A stretch of 64,000 nucleotides of DNA from Candidatus Accumulibacter sp. 66-26 (GCA_001897745.1 MKUH01000018.1:89613-153612); one strand, 5' to 3'; counted from the stretch's first letter, positions 54,585 to 64,000 are shown. Notes: generated from the letters alone by a model not told the origin. Program-made: numbers and translations.

Positions 54585-56768
54585 ATGCGCGTTTCCCGTT
54601 TCGCCTGTTTCCTGCTGCCTTTCCTTCTCGTCGCCTGCGGCAACGAATGGAACGATCCCTATCCGGCCGCCGAGCGCGGCAAGAACATTCTTTACACGGC
54701 GTTCACCGACCGCCCCAAGCATCTCGATCCGGTGCAGTCCTACACCGAGGACGAGATCACCTTCACGGCGCAGATCTACGAACCGCCGCTGCAATATCAC
54801 TACCTGAAGCGCCCCTACACGCTGGTGCCGGCCACCGCCGAACAGGTGCCGGTGCCGCGCTACTACGCCGCCGACGGCCGCGAGCTGCCGTCCGACGCGC
54901 CGGCTGCGGCGATCGCCCACAGCGTGTACGAAATCCGCATCAAGCCCGGCATCCTCTACCAGCCGCATCCGGCGTTTGCGCTCGACGCTGCCGGGCAGCC
55001 GCGCTACGCCGATCTCGACCGCGAGCGCCTGCGCGGTATCGAGCGCCTGTCCGACTTCGCGCACAGCGGCACGCGCGAACTCGTCGCCGACGACTACATC
55101 TACGAGATCAAGCGTCTCGCGCATCCGCGCCTGCATTCGCCGATCTTCGGCATGATGGCCGAGCGCATTGTCGGCCTGAAGGAGCTCGGCGACGAACTGC
55201 AGCGGGCGGCGCAGGAGCTTCCGGCCGACGGTTGGCTCGACCTCGACCGTTTCGCTCTCGACGGCGTCACGCGCGTCGATCGCCATACCTATCGCATCAA
55301 ACTGCGCGGCAAGTACCCGCAGTTCCTCTACTGGCTGGCCATGCCCTTTTTCGCGCCGGTGCCGCGCGAGGCCGACCGCTTCTACAACCAGCCGGGAATG
55401 GCCGAGAAGAACCTGACGCTTGACTGGTACCCGATCGGCACCGGTCCCTATCTGCTCGCCGAGAACAATCCGAACAGCCGCATGGTGCTCGAGCGCAATC
55501 CGAATTTTCACGGCGAAAGCTACCCTTGCGAGGGCGAAGCCGAGGATGCGGCGGCCGGCCTGCTGGCCGACTGCGGCAAACCGCTGCCGTTCATCGACAA
55601 AGCCGTCTTCTCGCGCGAGAAGGAAAGCATTCCCTACTGGAACAAATTCCTGCAGGGCTATTTCGACGCCTCGGGCATTTCTTCGGACAGTTTCGATCAG
55701 GCCGTGCGCCTCAACGTCGGCGGCGACGTGGCGCTGTCCGACGAGATGCGCGGGAAAGGCATCCGCCTGCTGACCAGCGTGCGGCCGTCGACCTTCTACA
55801 TGGGCTTCAATCTGCTCGATCCGGTGGTCGGCGGCAAGGACGGCGTCGGACCCGAGCGGGCGCGCAAGCTGCGCCAGGCGCTGTCGATCGCCATCGACCA
55901 GGAAGAATTCATCTCGATCTTCATGAACGGGCGCGGCGTGGCGGCGATGAGTCCGCTGCCGCCGGGTATCTTCGGCTACCTCGAGGGCGAGGCGGGGATC
56001 AACCCGGTGGTCTACGACTGGAAGGACGGGCACGTGCAGCGCAAGCCGGTCGCCGCGGCGAAGAAGCTGCTCGCCGAAGCCGGCTGGCCGAACGGACGCG
56101 ACGCGAAGAGCGGCGAACCGCTCGTGCTCAACCTCGACACCACGGGCGGCGGCATGGGCGACAAGTCGCGCCTCGACTGGCTGACGCGCCAGTTCGCCAA
56201 GCTCGACATCCAGCTCGTCGTGCGTTCGACCGACTTCAACCGTTTCCAGGAAAAACTGCGCAAGGGCGCGGTGCAGCTCTACTACCTCGGCTGGAACGCC
56301 GACTATCCGGACCCGGAGAATTTCCTCTTCCTGCTCGCCGGCAACGAGGGGCGCGCGACGAAGGGCGGCGAGAATTCGTCGAACTATGCCAGCCCCGAAT
56401 TCGACCGCCTCTACGAACGCCTGAAGAACATGGAGAGCGACGGCCCGCGCGGCGCCGAACGCCTGGAACTGATCCGCCAGGCGCTGGCAATCCTGCAGCG
56501 CGACGCGCCGTGGATCTTCGGCTTCCACCCGAAGAGCTACACGCTCGGCCACGCCTGGCTGTACAACCGCAAGCCGACCGAGATCGGCAACAACATCCTG
56601 AAATACCAGCGCATCGACGCCGCCGCGCGCGCAGCGCAGCGGGAAGCGTGGAACCGGCCGGTGCTGTGGCCCTTCTTCGCCGGCGCTGCGCTGCTGCTCG
56701 CCGTCGTCCTGCCGGCCGTGCTCGGCTATCGCCGGCGCGAACGCGGCACGGCGCGCCCGTCGGCGTGA
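54585..56768 (+). CDS. Peptide ABC transporter substrate-binding lipoprotein
   Basis: This 727-residue extracytoplasmic binding protein is of family 5 (Opp/Dpp/YejA type). A lipoprotein signal ends LLVACG (Cys18). SBP_bac_5 features follow through to about residue 680, including YPIGTGPYLLAENN and LYYLGWNADYPDPENFLFLL. Unusually, a hydrophobic segment at about residues 697-715 (VLWPFFAGAALLLAVVLPAV) and a basic tail follow, suggesting a second membrane anchor. The ATG at 54585 was taken because it starts the lipoprotein signal. It is first in an operon with two permeases and a double ATPase. The substrate is probably peptides. Confidence 0.9.
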   Translation: MRVSRFACFLLPFLLVACGNEWNDPYPAAERGKNILYTAFTDRPKHLDPVQSYTEDEITFTAQIYEPPLQYHYLKRPYTLVPATAEQVPVPRYYAADGRELPSDAPAAAIAHSVYEIRIKPGILYQPHPAFALDAAGQPRYADLDRERLRGIERLSDFAHSGTRELVADDYIYEIKRLAHPRLHSPIFGMMAERIVGLKELGDELQRAAQELPADGWLDLDRFALDGVTRVDRHTYRIKLRGKYPQFLYWLAMPFFAPVPREADRFYNQPGMAEKNLTLDWYPIGTGPYLLAENNPNSRMVLERNPNFHGESYPCEGEAEDAAAGLLADCGKPLPFIDKAVFSREKESIPYWNKFLQGYFDASGISSDSFDQAVRLNVGGDVALSDEMRGKGIRLLTSVRPSTFYMGFNLLDPVVGGKDGVGPERARKLRQALSIAIDQEEFISIFMNGRGVAAMSPLPPGIFGYLEGEAGINPVVYDWKDGHVQRKPVAAAKKLLAEAGWPNGRDAKSGEPLVLNLDTTGGGMGDKSRLDWLTRQFAKLDIQLVVRSTDFNRFQEKLRKGAVQLYYLGWNADYPDPENFLFLLAGNEGRATKGGENSSNYASPEFDRLYERLKNMESDGPRGAERLELIRQALAILQRDAPWIFGFHPKSYTLGHAWLYNRKPTEIGNNILKYQRIDAAARAAQREAWNRPVLWPFFAGAALLLAVVLPAVLGYRRRERGTARPSA

Positions 56769-56799
56769 GCGCGAACGTGCTTCAGGTATAGTCGCCGCC

Positions 56800-57780
56800 A
56801 TGCTCGCCTACCTCGTCCGCCGCCTGCTCTACGCGCTGCCGATCCTGATCGGGGTGAACCTCATCACCTTCGCGCTCTTCTTCGTCGTGAACACGCCGGA
56901 CGACATGGCGCGCATGCAGCTCGGCGTGAAGCGCGTGACGCCCGACGCGATCGAGAAGTGGAAGGCCGAGCGCGGCTACGATAAACCGCTCTTCGTGAAT
57001 AGCGCGGCGAGCGGCGCCGGCGTGCTGACCGAGACGATCTTCTTCGCCAAGTCGGCGCGCATGTTCGTCGGCGATTTCGGCCGCGCCGAGGACGGCCGCG
57101 ACATCGCCCGCGAAATCTCGGCGCGCATGGGGCCGTCGCTCGCCATCGCGCTGCCGACCTTCGTCCTCGGCCTCTTCGTCACCGTCGCCTTCGCCCTCGT
57201 GCTGGCCTTCTTCCGCGCCAGCTACCTCGATTTCTGGGGCGTCGTGCTGTGCGTCGCGCTGATGTCGATCTCGGGCCTGTTCTACATCATCGGCGGGCAA
57301 TATCTGATCAGCAAGGTGTGGAAGCTGGTGCCGATCTCGGGCTACGGCGGCGGCGTCGAAGCCTGGAAATTCCTGATCCTGCCCGTGCTGATCGGCGTCG
57401 TCTCCGGCATCGGCTCGTCGACGCGCTGGTACCGCACGATCTTCCTCGAGGAGATCGGCAAGGACTACGTGCGCACGGCGCGCGCCAAGGGACTCTCGGA
57501 AGCCGCCGTGCTCTTCCGCCACGTGCTGCGCAACGCGCTGATCCCTATCCTGACCGGCGTCGTCGTCGTCATCCCGCTGCTCTTCATGGGCTCGCTGCTC
57601 ACCGAATCCTTCTTCGGCATCCCCGGCCTCGGCAGCTACACGATCGACGCGATCAACGCACAGGATTTCGCCGTCGTGCGCGCCATGGTCTTCATCGGCT
57701 CGGTGCTCTACATCGTCGGCCTGATGCTCACCGACATTTCCTACACGCTGGTCGACCCACGGATCCGCTTCGACCGATGA
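56800..57780 (+). CDS. Peptide ABC transporter permease (DppB/YejB type)
   Basis: This 326-residue inner-membrane protein has the BPD_transp_1 fold. The first helix is at 8-30, and the EAA loop reads GKDYVRTARAKGLSEAAVLFRHVLRNALIP. About 31 bases separate it from the binding-protein gene, and it overlaps the next permease by four bases (ATGA). It pairs with the following permease to form the channel. Confidence 0.94.
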   Translation: MLAYLVRRLLYALPILIGVNLITFALFFVVNTPDDMARMQLGVKRVTPDAIEKWKAERGYDKPLFVNSAASGAGVLTETIFFAKSARMFVGDFGRAEDGRDIAREISARMGPSLAIALPTFVLGLFVTVAFALVLAFFRASYLDFWGVVLCVALMSISGLFYIIGGQYLISKVWKLVPISGYGGGVEAWKFLILPVLIGVVSGIGSSTRWYRTIFLEEIGKDYVRTARAKGLSEAAVLFRHVLRNALIPILTGVVVVIPLLFMGSLLTESFFGIPGLGSYTIDAINAQDFAVVRAMVFIGSVLYIVGLMLTDISYTLVDPRIRFDR

Positions 57781-59201
57781 ACTTCCTTCCCGTCATCCTC
57801 TGGTCCGATGCGCTGATCTGGCTGCTCGTCGCCAGCGCGCTGCTGCTCGGCTGGCTCTCGTCGCGCAACCCGCCGTTGCGCGCCGCCTGGCGGCGCGTCG
57901 GACGGCACCGGCCGGGCATGGCGGCGGCCACCGTGCTGCTCGCCTTCGTGCTGATCGGCCTGCTCGATTCGCTGCATTACCGGCCGGCGCTCGAAAACAA
58001 GGGCGAGGGCAAGACCGCCTATGCCATCGAGGTGCTGTCGCTGCTCGACCTCGTCGCCACGCCGCTGCGCACGCGTAACGAGAAGACGTATTCCGAACCG
58101 CTGGCGACGCGCGCCTACGCCAAGGAAGCGATCGAGGTGCGCGAAGCCGACGGCAGCGTCCGGCAGACGCGCGACTACCCGCGCCTGAAGCACGGCGGCG
58201 CGCATCTCGGGGCGGACGAGGCGGGGCGGGCGGCCGATGTCGGCCGGCGCCTGCTGCAGGCCGGCGGTGCGGCGCTGCTCGCCTGGGGCACCTTGGCGGC
58301 GCTCGCGGCGGGGCTGCTGGCGCACGCCGAAGGCACGACGCAGGCCGCGGCCTGGCGGCGCATCTGGCGCGGCGAAAGCGACTTTGCGTGGAACGCGGTG
58401 CTCGGCGCGCTCGCCGCGCTGTTCCTGGTCGCCTTCCCGCTACTCGCGCTGTGCGGGGACTACCACGTGCTCGGCACCGACAAGGTCGGGCAGGACGTTT
58501 TCTACCAGGTGCTCAAGAGCGTGCGCACGGCGCTCGTCATCGGCCTCGTGACGACGCTCGTGATGCTGCCGCTGTCGATCTTCCTCGGCATCCTCGCCGG
58601 CTATTTCCGCGGCTGGGTCGACGACGCGATCCAGTACCTCTACACGACGCTCAACTCGATTCCCGGCGTGCTGCTGATCGCCGCCGCAGTGCTCATGATG
58701 CAGGTGGTGATCGACACCCACCCGCAGTGGTTCGCCACCGCCGCCGAGCGCGCCGACCTGCGCCTGCTTGCGCTCTGCTTCATCCTCGGCATGACGAGCT
58801 GGACCGGCCTGTGCCGCCTGCTGCGCGGCGAGGCGCTGAAGCTGCGCGAGCTCGAATACATCCAGGCCGCGCAGGCCTTCGGCGTTTCCGACCTGCGCAT
58901 CATCTCGCGCCATATCCTGCCCAACCTGATGCATATCGTGATCATCGCGCTGGTCATGGATTTTTCCAGCCTGGTGCTGGCCGAGGCGGTGCTCTCCTAC
59001 GTCGGCATCGGCGTCGATCCGACGATGATCAGCTTCGGCACGATGATCAACAACGCGCGCATGGAGCTGGCGCGCGAGCCGATGGTCTGGTGGTCGCTGG
59101 CCGCCGCGTTCGCCTTCATGCTGGCGCTGGTGCTGGCCGCCAACCTGCTCGCCGACGCCGTGCGCGACGCCTTCGACCCACGCATGGCGGGGGCGGCATG
59201 A
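57777..59201 (+). CDS. Peptide ABC transporter permease (DppC/YejE type)
   Basis: This 474-residue permease is clearly longer than DppC (about 300). The C-terminal half carries the permease domain with the EAA loop LEYIQAAQAFGVSDLRIISRHILPNLMHI. Between the first helices is an insert of about 130 residues (around 70-200), partly soluble (LATRAYAKEAIEVREADGS), like the periplasmic insert of YejE. It overlaps the previous and following genes by four bases each. Confidence 0.92.
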   Translation: MNFLPVILWSDALIWLLVASALLLGWLSSRNPPLRAAWRRVGRHRPGMAAATVLLAFVLIGLLDSLHYRPALENKGEGKTAYAIEVLSLLDLVATPLRTRNEKTYSEPLATRAYAKEAIEVREADGSVRQTRDYPRLKHGGAHLGADEAGRAADVGRRLLQAGGAALLAWGTLAALAAGLLAHAEGTTQAAAWRRIWRGESDFAWNAVLGALAALFLVAFPLLALCGDYHVLGTDKVGQDVFYQVLKSVRTALVIGLVTTLVMLPLSIFLGILAGYFRGWVDDAIQYLYTTLNSIPGVLLIAAAVLMMQVVIDTHPQWFATAAERADLRLLALCFILGMTSWTGLCRLLRGEALKLRELEYIQAAQAFGVSDLRIISRHILPNLMHIVIIALVMDFSSLVLAEAVLSYVGIGVDPTMISFGTMINNARMELAREPMVWWSLAAAFAFMLALVLAANLLADAVRDAFDPRMAGAA

Positions 59202-61246
59202 GCGGGGCGGATGCGATGCCGGGCGAGCTGCTGCTCAGCGTGCGCGACCTGCGCATGGGCTTCGTCAGCGGCCGCCGGGTGCTGTCGGCGGTCGACGGCA
59301 TCGGTTTCGAGCTGCGCGCCGGGGAGACGCTGGCGCTCCTCGGCGAATCGGGCTGCGGCAAGTCGGCCACCGCGCTCGCGCTGCTGCGCCTGCTGCCGGC
59401 GGCGGGACGCATCCTCGGCGGCGCGGTCGAGTTCGCCGGGCGCGACCTTCTGCAACTGCCGGAATCGGCGATGCGCGCCGTGCGCGGCGGCGGCATGGCG
59501 ATGATCTTCCAGGAGCCGGCGACCAGCCTCAATCCGGTGCTTACCGTCGGCCGCCAGATCGGCGAGGTGCTCGAACGCCACGCCGGCCTTGCCGGCGCAC
59601 CGGCGCGCGCGCGGGCGCTGGAACTGCTCGCCGCGGTCGGCATCGCCGACCCGCAGCGCCGCCTCGACGAATATCCTTTCCAGCTCTCCGGCGGCATGAA
59701 GCAGCGCGTGATGATCGCCGTCGCGCTGGCCGGCGACCCGCGCCTGCTGGTCGCCGACGAGCCGACGACGGCGCTCGACGTGACGATCCAGGCGCAGATT
59801 CTCGACCTGCTGCGCCGCCTGCAGGCCGAGCGCGGCATGGGCCTGCTGCTGATCACGCACGACCTCGGCGTCGTCGCGCAGATGGCGACGCGCGTCGGCG
59901 TCATGTACGCCGGCGAACTCGTCGAGGAGGCGCCGCGCGCGGCCTTCTTCGGCGCGCCGCGCCATCCCTACACGCAGAAGCTGTTCGCCGCCTTGCCCGA
60001 TCTGGCGCGGCGCGGCAGCCATCTGGAAACGATTCCCGGGCAGGTGCCCTCGCTCGCCGCGATGCCGGCCGGCTGCCGCTTCGCGGCGCGCTGCCCGCAT
60101 GCCTGGGCGCGCTGCCGCGATGAGTCGCCGCGCTGGAACGAACTGGCGCCGGGGCACCGCATGCGCTGCCATCTGGCCGAGGAGCCGGAGCGCGCCGCGC
60201 CGCCCGTGGCGCGGGCGGAAGCCCCCGCGGCGGTGTCTGCGCCGGTGGCGGCGCCCTTGCTCAAGGTCGATGCGCTGCGCGTGCATTTCCCGATCCGGCG
60301 CGGCATCCTGCAGCGCACGGTCGGCCACGTGAAGGCGGTCGACGGCGTTTCGCTCGAACTGGCGCGCGGGCGCACGCTGGCGCTGGTCGGCGAATCGGGC
60401 TGCGGCAAGACGACGGTCGGCAAGGCCATCCTGCAGCTGATCGCGCCGACCGCCGGTCGCGCGCAGCTCGACGGCGTCGAGTTGACCGGCCTGTCGCGCG
60501 GCGCCCTGCGCCCCCTGCGCCGACGCATGCAGATGGTTTTCCAGGACCCCTTCGCCTCGCTCAATCCGCGCATGTCGGTCGGCGAAATCATCGGCGAGGG
60601 GATGGGCGCGCTCGGCGTGACGCCCGATGTGGCGGGCGGGCAAGAGGGAGAGGGCGGGCCGGGCGGGGCGCTCGGCGCGCTGCTGCGCCAGGTCGGCCTC
60701 GATCCGGCCGCCGCCGAGCGCTATCCGCACGAATTCTCCGGCGGCCAGCGCCAGCGCATCGCGATCGCCCGCGCACTCGCCGTGCAGCCCGAGCTGATCG
60801 TCTGCGACGAGCCGACCTCGGCGCTCGACGTTTCCGTGCAGGCGCAGATTCTCAACCTGCTGAAGGCCCTGCAGGACGATCTCGGGCTGGCCTACCTGTT
60901 CATCACGCACAACTTCGCCGTCGTCGAGTACCTGGCACACGAGGTGGCGGTCATGTACCTCGGGCGCATCGTCGAGCGCGGCAGCGTCGCCGACGTGCTG
61001 CGCGCGCCGAAGCACCCCTACACGCAGGCGTTGCTGTCGGCGGTGCCGAGCCCGCGCCTCGACGCGCAGCCGGCCTTCATCCGCCTGCCCGGCGAAACGC
61101 CGTCGCCGGCCAATCCGCCGGCCGGCTGCCATTTCCACCCGCGCTGCCCGCGGGCGAGCGCCGTCTGCCGCGAGCGCTACCCGGAACGCAGCGAGCTGTC
61201 GGCGACGCACACGGTGCACTGTCACCTCTATCCGCCGGGGAAATAG
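59198..61246 (+). CDS. Peptide ABC transporter ATPase with two ABC domains
   Basis: This 682-residue protein fuses the two ATPases of the transporter (DppD-DppF type, as in YejF or GsiA). Domain 1 has Walker A GESGCGKSA and signature LSGGMKQRV; domain 2 has GESGCGKTT, signature FSGGQRQRIAIARAL and Walker B LIVCDEPTSALD. Each is followed by an oligopeptide C-terminal cysteine cluster (CRFAARCPHAWARC, CHFHPRCPRASAVC). The two halves are joined by an Ala/Pro-rich linker at about residues 325-350. An 11-base tandem duplication (GGCAGCACGGA) begins at the stop codon. Confidence 0.94.
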   Translation: MSGADAMPGELLLSVRDLRMGFVSGRRVLSAVDGIGFELRAGETLALLGESGCGKSATALALLRLLPAAGRILGGAVEFAGRDLLQLPESAMRAVRGGGMAMIFQEPATSLNPVLTVGRQIGEVLERHAGLAGAPARARALELLAAVGIADPQRRLDEYPFQLSGGMKQRVMIAVALAGDPRLLVADEPTTALDVTIQAQILDLLRRLQAERGMGLLLITHDLGVVAQMATRVGVMYAGELVEEAPRAAFFGAPRHPYTQKLFAALPDLARRGSHLETIPGQVPSLAAMPAGCRFAARCPHAWARCRDESPRWNELAPGHRMRCHLAEEPERAAPPVARAEAPAAVSAPVAAPLLKVDALRVHFPIRRGILQRTVGHVKAVDGVSLELARGRTLALVGESGCGKTTVGKAILQLIAPTAGRAQLDGVELTGLSRGALRPLRRRMQMVFQDPFASLNPRMSVGEIIGEGMGALGVTPDVAGGQEGEGGPGGALGALLRQVGLDPAAAERYPHEFSGGQRQRIAIARALAVQPELIVCDEPTSALDVSVQAQILNLLKALQDDLGLAYLFITHNFAVVEYLAHEVAVMYLGRIVERGSVADVLRAPKHPYTQALLSAVPSPRLDAQPAFIRLPGETPSPANPPAGCHFHPRCPRASAVCRERYPERSELSATHTVHCHLYPPGK

Positions 61247-61356
61247 GCAGCACGGAGGCAGCACGGAGGCGGTAGCGCAGAAGCGGCATTGCGGGAGCCG
61301 TACCCCCTGAGTTATGTGCCCGCGCCTGCGGGAAGGACGCGGGCCGATCTGAAATG

Positions 61357-61385
61357 AAAAAGCGCGCCTTTCGGGCGCGCTTTTT
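61357..61385. terminator. Bidirectional terminator between ABC operon and mltD
   Basis: AAAAAGCGCGCC (61357-61368) pairs with GGCGCGCTTTTT (61374-61385) around TTTCG. A-run and T-run flank the GC stem, so it works for both converging units. Confidence 0.92.
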
Positions 61386-61404
61386 CGTCGGGGCGGGGCC
61401 GTCG

Positions 61405-63111
61405 TCAGTCGTTCTGCGCGAGCTGGATGGTCAGCGTCCGGCCCGGCTGCAGGGCGTTCGGCGAGACGCGGTTCCAGCGCAGGAGATCATCGGCTTCGAC
61501 CTTGAACTGGCGCGCGATGGAGGCCAGCGTGTCGCCGCGCCGGATCGTGTAGCGCGTCATCTTTGGGGCTTTTTTTGCTTGTTTGGCCAGTTTGAGTGGC
61601 GCCTGCTTGGCGGTCGGGCCGGCCTTGGCGACCAGCGACGCCGACGTCTTTGCCTCGCCCCTGGCCGGCGCGGCGAGCGCCAGTTTGGTGCCCGGCGCGA
61701 CGCGGTCGCCGCGCAGCCGGTTGATTCGCTTCAGTTCGGCGACGGTGGTTCCGTGGCGCTTGGCGACGGAGAGCAGGGTCTCGCCGCGGCGCACGGTGTG
61801 ATTGCCCGCGCCGGCGGCCGGCGTCGGGTCGGCGTCGGGCAGGCGCGGCTGCGCGGCGAGCGCCGCCATGTCGCCCGGCGTCGTCGTGGCGCCGTCGCGG
61901 GCCGGGACGAGCAGCGTGTAGCCGGGCGTAACCTTGATGCGCCCCTTGATGCCGTTGATCGCCTTGAGATTGGCGACGGTCATGCCGAAGCGCGGGGCGA
62001 TCTGTTCGAGCTTGTCGCCGGCGCGGAAGGTGTAGGCCTGCCAGCTTGACAGCGGCTGGTCGCTGTTCTCGTGGCTTTCCAGGTTGGCCATGAAGGTGTC
62101 GACCTTCTCGGTCGGGATCACCATCGGCGTCTCGGCCTTGATGACCGGGCGGTTGTGCGCCGGATTGAGGGCGACGAATTCCTCGACCGGCATTTCGGCC
62201 AGCCTGGCGGCGACCTTCACGTCGATGTTGGTCGATTTGGCGACGGTGCTGAAATAGGGGCGGTTGGGCAGCGGGCCGAGGCCGAGGCTGGCCAGCAGGC
62301 GCGGGCTGTTGAAGATGTTTTTCAGGGCCTGCAGCTTGGGAACGTAGTTCTTCGTCTCGTTCGGCATGGTCAGGCTGAGGTAGTCGGTCGGCAAGCCCTT
62401 CGCCTTGTTCTTTCCGATTGCGCGGCCGACGGCGCCTTCGCCCCAGTTGTACGAGGCGAGCGCCAGATGCCAGTCGCCGTGCATTTCGTAGATGGCCTGC
62501 AGGTAGTCGAGCGCGGCGGCGGTCGAGGCGACGATGTCGCGCCGCTCGTCGACCCACCAGTTCTGCTCGAGCTTGTAGTTCTTGCCGGTCGAGGGGATGA
62601 ACTGCCACAGGCCGGAGGCGTGGCTGCGCGAGTAGGCCATCGGGTTGTAGGCGCTCTCGACCATCGGCAGCAGGGCGAGTTCGGTCGGCATGCCGCGCTT
62701 TTCGAGTTCCTCGACGATGTGGTGCATGTAGCGGCCGCTGCGTTCGACCACGCGGCGCAGATAGTCCGGCCGGTTGGTGTACCACTGTTGGTGGTAGAGG
62801 ACGAGGTCGTTGCTGATGTTCGGCATCGCGAAGCCGGTGCGCAGGCGCTCGAACAGGTCGCCCGGTTCGGCCGTCAGGTCGATCGCTCCGGCGGTCGGCG
62901 CGAGCGAGGCGAGTTCGATGACCGGCAGGGCCTGCGTCGGGTTGTCCTGGATCTCGGGGGCGACGCTCAGGCCCGGTTCTTCCAGCGTCGCGGGCCGATA
63001 GCTTTGCAGCGAGGAGGTGTAGGAGAGGGTGAGGGGGCTGTCCGTCGTCTGGGCCGTGGCGGCCGAACAGGCGAGGGCGAGCAGTATTGCCAGCGGGATT
63101 CGTCGCGTCAT
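61405..63111 (-). CDS. mltD: Membrane-bound lytic murein transglycosylase D with three LysM domains
   Basis: MltD cleaves peptidoglycan glycan strands to 1,6-anhydromuropeptides during growth. The 568-residue product has a signal peptide (1-20), an SLT domain at about 115-235 with the catalytic Glu in ALLPMVESAYNP and SGLWQFIPSTGKNY, and three LysM domains near residues 345-390, 430-475 and 515-560, the last ending the protein. No lipobox is seen, unlike E. coli MltD, since the signal ends CSAATAQ. GGA precedes the start codon. Confidence 0.94.
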   Translation of the reverse strand: MTRRIPLAILLALACSAATAQTTDSPLTLSYTSSLQSYRPATLEEPGLSVAPEIQDNPTQALPVIELASLAPTAGAIDLTAEPGDLFERLRTGFAMPNISNDLVLYHQQWYTNRPDYLRRVVERSGRYMHHIVEELEKRGMPTELALLPMVESAYNPMAYSRSHASGLWQFIPSTGKNYKLEQNWWVDERRDIVASTAAALDYLQAIYEMHGDWHLALASYNWGEGAVGRAIGKNKAKGLPTDYLSLTMPNETKNYVPKLQALKNIFNSPRLLASLGLGPLPNRPYFSTVAKSTNIDVKVAARLAEMPVEEFVALNPAHNRPVIKAETPMVIPTEKVDTFMANLESHENSDQPLSSWQAYTFRAGDKLEQIAPRFGMTVANLKAINGIKGRIKVTPGYTLLVPARDGATTTPGDMAALAAQPRLPDADPTPAAGAGNHTVRRGETLLSVAKRHGTTVAELKRINRLRGDRVAPGTKLALAAPARGEAKTSASLVAKAGPTAKQAPLKLAKQAKKAPKMTRYTIRRGDTLASIARQFKVEADDLLRWNRVSPNALQPGRTLTIQLAQND

Positions 63112-63200
63112 CCGTATTTCCTGTGCTTTCCGCCGGGCGGCGGGGCGGCAGTCCCACGGTGTTCGGGAGCGCCTGATCGAATGGTCAATGCAATCGTGGA

Positions 63201-63206
63201 ATTATA
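63201..63206 (-). promoter_or_regulatory. Candidate -10 element of mltD
   Basis: A perfect TATAAT on the minus strand lies 90 bases before the mltD ATG and downstream of the sirtuin gene stop. No clear -35 element is visible at normal spacing. Confidence 0.4.
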
Positions 63207-63243
63207 GGGCAAACCCGTGATTGATATAGGAGTTTTACAATTC

Positions 63244-63996
63244 TCAATGGTCCTGCAAGGCTTGCCAGATGGCCTCCATGGCCGGCGCCGCGCGCTCCCG
63301 GATGGCGAGGTCGACGATGCCGCTGACGCTCGTTTCGCCCGGATTGATCTCGATGCAGGGCGTGCCCGCCTGCTTGGCCCAGATCACCGGCTCGACGATG
63401 TAGGGGAAGAGGCTGGAGGTTCCGATGCTGAAGAGCAGGTCGAAGCCTTGGGCGCATTCGTCCTCGAGGCGCCCGATCGCCTCCGTCGGCAAGGCCTCGC
63501 CGAAGAGGACGACTTCGGGGCGCAGCGGGGCGAAGCATTTCGGGCAGAGCGGCGGAACGCTGAGGTCGTCGTAGTTCTCGACCGTGGCCCGGAAACGGCA
63601 GTGCGTGCAGTGCAGATGGTGCAGGTTGCCGTGAATCTCGATCAGATTGCTGCTGCCGGCCGCGGCATGCAGTCCGTCGATGTTCTGCGTGTAGACGATG
63701 ATCTCGGGAACGTTCGCCTCCAGCGAGGCGATGATCCGGTGCGCACCGTTCGGCGTGGCCTGGCTGCAGTTGCGGGCGATCTGCAGCAGGTACTTCCAGG
63801 TGATCTCCGGGCGGCTGGCGAGCATCGGCCCGGACAGCGCTTCCTCGATGGAGCAGCCTTCGCTGGTCAGCTCTTCTTCGTAGAGTCCGCCGACGCCCCG
63901 GTAGGTGGGCAGGCCGGAGTCGGCCGAAATTCCGGCGCCGGTGATGAAGAGGATGCGCCGGGAGTCGAGGATGAGCCGTGCGATGTCGTCGTACAT
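63244..63996 (-). CDS. Sirtuin (SIR2-family NAD-dependent protein deacylase)
   Basis: This 250-residue sirtuin removes acyl groups from lysines using NAD+. It shows GAGISADSGLPTYRG (NAD loop), QNIDGLH, the catalytic His in IEIHGNL, and the zinc-binding pairs CTHC and CPKC. The ATG is only four bases from the window edge, so no ribosome site can be checked and a longer start is possible. It lies 132 bases upstream of mltD on the same strand. Confidence 0.92.
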   Translation of the reverse strand: MYDDIARLILDSRRILFITGAGISADSGLPTYRGVGGLYEEELTSEGCSIEEALSGPMLASRPEITWKYLLQIARNCSQATPNGAHRIIASLEANVPEIIVYTQNIDGLHAAAGSSNLIEIHGNLHHLHCTHCRFRATVENYDDLSVPPLCPKCFAPLRPEVVLFGEALPTEAIGRLEDECAQGFDLLFSIGTSSLFPYIVEPVIWAKQAGTPCIEINPGETSVSGIVDLAIRERAAPAMEAIWQALQDH

Positions 63997-64000
63997 GCCG

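Noticed and set aside
61246..61267. 11-base tandem duplication GGCAGCACGGA after the ABC ATPase gene
   Set aside because: It has the same 11-base period as the SARP-like boxes, but it is at a gene end with no promoter or neighbour to regulate; probably a slippage duplication.

Overview
The window reads as chromosomal DNA of a high-GC betaproteobacterium, most likely a Rhodocyclales-type organism. The main reasons are a DUF3460 gene (a family I know mainly from betaproteobacteria), the order tRNA-Leu / tig / clpP / clpX / lon / hupB / tRNA-Val / tRNA-Asp, a ppiD-fabI pair, an hpnCDE squalene operon and a fused mrpAB antiporter operon. No rRNA, CRISPR array, transposase or integrase was seen. 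The assignment rests on gene content, not on a database search.

1-29.5 kb is mostly core genome. It opens with the 3' end of moaE, a Cache-domain chemoreceptor and clpB behind a near-consensus sigma-32 promoter. The six-gene Mrp Na+/H+ antiporter operon follows (mrpAB fused, then C, D, E, F, G). After it come a DUF3460 gene, a PatZ-like acyl-CoA-synthetase/GNAT protein, an OsmC protein, a methyltransferase, mnmH, a TesA-type esterase head-to-head with a YbbA-type ATPase, a DUF342 protein and hpnC-hpnD-hpnE. The proteostasis block is next: tRNA-Leu, tig, clpP, clpX, lon (second sigma-32 promoter) and hupB with tRNA-Val and tRNA-Asp.

29.5-51.5 kb is the accessory part and the most interesting. 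Twelve genes on the minus strand (43414 down to 29636) form a compact MSHA-type IV pilus locus: large pilin, MshI-like PilM/PilN protein, MshE ATPase, MshG platform, second prepilin, MshJ-, MshK-, MshL-, MshM- and MshN-like proteins, a lytic transglycosylase and, 12 bases further on, a HAF-repeat autotransporter. Upstream lie two divergent, paralogous giant regulators (SARP-type winged helix, cyclase-like domain, STAND ATPase, TPR region). Direct repeats with an 11-bp period, the spacing SARP proteins bind, lie before the pilin gene and between the two regulators. The block sits between tRNA-Asp and ppiD, which are neighbours in many relatives, and a 16-base stretch resembling the tRNA-Asp 3' end recurs just before ppiD. 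It therefore looks like an inserted module: two NTP-sensing regulators controlling a pilus plus a surface autotransporter.

51.5-64 kb returns to core genes: ppiD, fabI, a Yej/Opp-type peptide ABC transporter (binding protein, two permeases, double ATPase), the LysM transglycosylase mltD and a sirtuin. Bidirectional intrinsic terminators separate converging units at 11.4, 53.5 and 61.4 kb.
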